This document shows, in pieces, positions 6,750 through 8,502 of a stretch of 8,502 bases of DNA (the stretch's first letter is position 1; each line of letters opens with the position of its first letter). This DNA comes from an uncultured Clostridia bacterium. GTDB lineage: Bacteria > Bacillota > Clostridia > Oscillospirales > Acutalibacteraceae. The position numbers and the translations under genes were made by a program. Where the stretch lies: positions 1 to 8,502 of the forward strand of contig CAMFYM010000055.1 in assembly GCA_946002045.1 (NCBI GenBank), in the 5' to 3' direction. Below the pieces are notes generated by a model. It made no database searches, had not been told where the DNA came from, and was given only the letters and a program-made list of their open reading frames with translations.

Positions 6750-7967
6750 TTATTTTTTATAAACATTCTTAATTCTTTCGATTGCCTCAACAGTTTTTTC
6801 GGCACTGCCGAAAGAGGTTAAACGGAAGTAACCCTCACCGGCAGGACCAAAGCCTGAGCCCGGTGTACCAACGACCTGGCACTTGTCCAGAAGCTCATCA
6901 AAGAATTCCCAAGAGGTGTATCCCTCAGGTACTCTGAGCCATACATACGGAGAGTTAACTCCACCGTAGCACTCAAAGCCTGCGTCGCAAAGACCGTCAT
7001 AAATAACTCTTGCATTTTTTTGATAATAAGCAAGTGTGTCCTTAATCTGCTTTTGACCCTCTTCTGTGTAAATAGCCTCTGCTGCTCTTTGTGTAATGTA
7101 TGAAACACCGTTGAACTTTGTAGCCTGGCGTCTTGCCCACATAGGATTAAGACTTACGCCGTCAAACTTTAAATCCTTTGGTACAACTGTGTAGCCACAG
7201 CGCATACCTGTAAAGCCTGCTGTTTTTGAGAATGAACGAAGCTCGATAGCACAGGTCTTTGCACCCTCGATTTCATAAATTGACTTTGGAATATCGTCCT
7301 CAACAACAAATGCTTCATAAGCAGAGTCAAACAAAATAAGTGAATTATGCTCGTTGGCAAAATCAACCCATTTCTTGAGCTGTTCTCTTGTTGCAACCAT
7401 ACCTGTTGGATTATTAGGGAAGCAAAGATAAATTACATCGGGAATTTCAGTCGGAATATCGGGAGTGAAGTTATTTTCTGCCGTGCAAGGCATATAGATA
7501 ATGTTTGACCATAATCCGTCCTCGGTCTTCTCTCCACTTCTGCCTGCCATAACATTTGTATCAACATAAACAGGATATACCGGGTCGCAAATTGCAACCT
7601 TGTTGTCAACAGAAAAGATGTCGCCGATATTACCACAGTCTGACTTTGCACCGTCGGAAAGGAAAATCTCGTCCTTTGCAATATCAATTCCTCTGTCTGC
7701 GTAATCGTGCTTTTGGATAGCCTCTAAAATGAAGTCATAGCCGTACTCCGGTGGATAACCTCTAAAGGTATCCTCGTTTGCCATTTCGTCAACTGCCTTG
7801 TGCATTGCATCAATAACAACAGGAACAAGAGGCTTTGTAACATCGCCGATTGAAAGACGGATAACATCTGCTTCGGGATGTGCTGCCTGATATTCTCTCT
7901 GCTTCTTTGCAACAGTTGAGAAAAGATAGCTTGACTCAATTTTCAAAAAATTCTCGTTAATCTTCAT
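6750..7967 (-). CDS. dapL: LL-diaminopimelate aminotransferase
   Basis: This 405-residue fold-type I PLP aminotransferase (family length about 410) converts tetrahydrodipicolinate directly to LL-2,6-diaminopimelate with glutamate as amino donor, bypassing the succinylase and acetylase routes. The N-terminal segment has the DapL-like LSIGDVTKPLVP (38-49) and FRGYPPEYGYDF (68-79). PLP-site residues are visible: Asn186 in FPNNPTGM (183-190), Asp214 and Tyr217 in LFDSAYEAF, the Schiff-base Lys248 in RSFSKTAGFTGMR (244-256) with Arg256, and the carboxylate-binding Arg382 in YFRLTSFG. The ATG start has GGAGG at 7977-7981, nine bases upstream. It follows dapF by 23 bp, and dapF takes its product, so the two act in sequence toward meso-diaminopimelate for peptidoglycan and lysine. 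A general aspartate-type aminotransferase is much less likely given the motifs and the neighbour. Confidence 0.96.
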   Translation of the reverse strand: MKINENFLKIESSYLFSTVAKKQREYQAAHPEADVIRLSIGDVTKPLVPVVIDAMHKAVDEMANEDTFRGYPPEYGYDFILEAIQKHDYADRGIDIAKDEIFLSDGAKSDCGNIGDIFSVDNKVAICDPVYPVYVDTNVMAGRSGEKTEDGLWSNIIYMPCTAENNFTPDIPTEIPDVIYLCFPNNPTGMVATREQLKKWVDFANEHNSLILFDSAYEAFVVEDDIPKSIYEIEGAKTCAIELRSFSKTAGFTGMRCGYTVVPKDLKFDGVSLNPMWARRQATKFNGVSYITQRAAEAIYTEEGQKQIKDTLAYYQKNARVIYDGLCDAGFECYGGVNSPYVWLRVPEGYTSWEFFDELLDKCQVVGTPGSGFGPAGEGYFRLTSFGSAEKTVEAIERIKNVYKK

Positions 7968-7990
7968 ATATTTAAACCTCCATAAATTTG

Positions 7991-8502
7991 CTAAACTAAA
8001 TCTGTTTCACCTGTGAAGGAATATGATGCAGGACCGGTCATTACAACGCTGTCTGCCTCGTTTCCACTCCAGTGAATTTTTAAATCGCCACCTAAAAGGT
8101 GAACTGTTACATCATTATCAACATAGCCGTTGAGAATTGCAGCCACAACGGTTGCGCAGGTGCCTGTACCACAAGCAAGTGTTTCGCCTGTGCCACGCTC
8201 ATAGACACGCATTTCAATATTATTTCTGTCGATTACTCTTGCAAATTCGGCATTAACTCTGTTAGGGAAAACATCTGTATTTTTCTCAAACAGTGCGCCG
8301 TAATAATTCAAATCAAAATCCCTTGGGCTTTCGTCAATAAACATTACTGCGTGAGGATTGCCCATTGATACACAGGTCATGGAAAACTCCCTGTCGCCAA
8401 CAGTAATTTTTTCAGCAACAACAATATCGCTGTCGCTGTTAACAGGTACATCGCAGGATTTAAGAATAGGTGCGCCCATATCAACCCTTACGCTGTCAAC
8501 CT
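7991..8502 (-). CDS. dapF: Diaminopimelate epimerase, 5' end cut by window edge
   Basis: Only the C-terminal part is present. The reading frame stays open from the TAG stop (7991-7993) to the window edge, and codons upstream of the Met at 8479 continue the protein (VDSVRVDMGAPI), so that Met is the internal VDMG.P motif of DapF and not the start. About 170 of the usual 270-280 residues are seen. Counting from that Met: VSMGNPHAV (37-45), FPNRVNAEF (71-79), YERGTGETLACGTGTCA (93-109) with the second catalytic cysteine at Cys108, and MTGPA (147-151). The first catalytic cysteine half lies outside the window. DapF interconverts LL- and meso-diaminopimelate by a two-cysteine, cofactor-free mechanism. 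It is upstream of dapL, which makes its substrate, and is presumably in the same operon. Confidence 0.95.
   Translation of the reverse strand, partial: VDSVRVDMGAPILKSCDVPVNSDSDIVVAEKITVGDREFSMTCVSMGNPHAVMFIDESPRDFDLNYYGALFEKNTDVFPNRVNAEFARVIDRNNIEMRVYERGTGETLACGTGTCATVVAAILNGYVDNDVTVHLLGGDLKIHWSGNEADSVVMTGPASYSFTGETDLV

Overview
The window reads as one end of a draft-genome or metagenome contig from a Gram-positive-type anaerobe, most likely a gut Clostridia member (Oscillospirales or Lachnospirales-like). The grounds are inference: moderately AT-rich coding DNA with very AT-rich gaps, strong AGGAGG-type ribosome binding sites, DapL-type lysine/diaminopimelate synthesis, an animal-like PurB, and a compact fucose operon. 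All seven genes lie on the minus strand, so transcription runs from high to low coordinates.

Right half (8502 down to 4579): dapF (5' end cut by the window edge), dapL, purC and purB. Gaps are 23 bp, 27 bp and a 1-base TAATG overlap, so this looks like one transcription unit. DapL and DapF make meso-diaminopimelate for peptidoglycan and lysine. PurC and PurB carry out consecutive steps of IMP synthesis, adding aspartate to CAIR and releasing fumarate to give AICAR, and PurB also makes AMP. A clear intrinsic terminator (4513-4557) ends the unit.

Left half (4425 down to 49): a four-gene L-fucose catabolic operon in the order aldolase (fucA), mutarotase (fucU), FGGY kinase (fucK function, RhaB-like sequence) and isomerase (fucI). 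A candidate promoter sits in the 153-bp AT-rich gap upstream of fucA. The genes are tightly packed (2-bp gap, 4-base GTGA overlap, 29-bp gap). Together they turn L-fucose into dihydroxyacetone phosphate and L-lactaldehyde: mutarotation, isomerisation to L-fuculose, phosphorylation and aldol cleavage.

The first 40 bases are not genomic. They are the Illumina Nextera read-1 adapter preceded by seven bases matching an i5 index, so the contig ends 8 bp past the fucI stop codon. Fucose uptake, regulation and lactaldehyde reduction genes, if present, lie outside this window.

I see no RNA gene, mobile element, CRISPR array or evidence of an undescribed system. The content is ordinary core and sugar metabolism with a few points of secondary interest.
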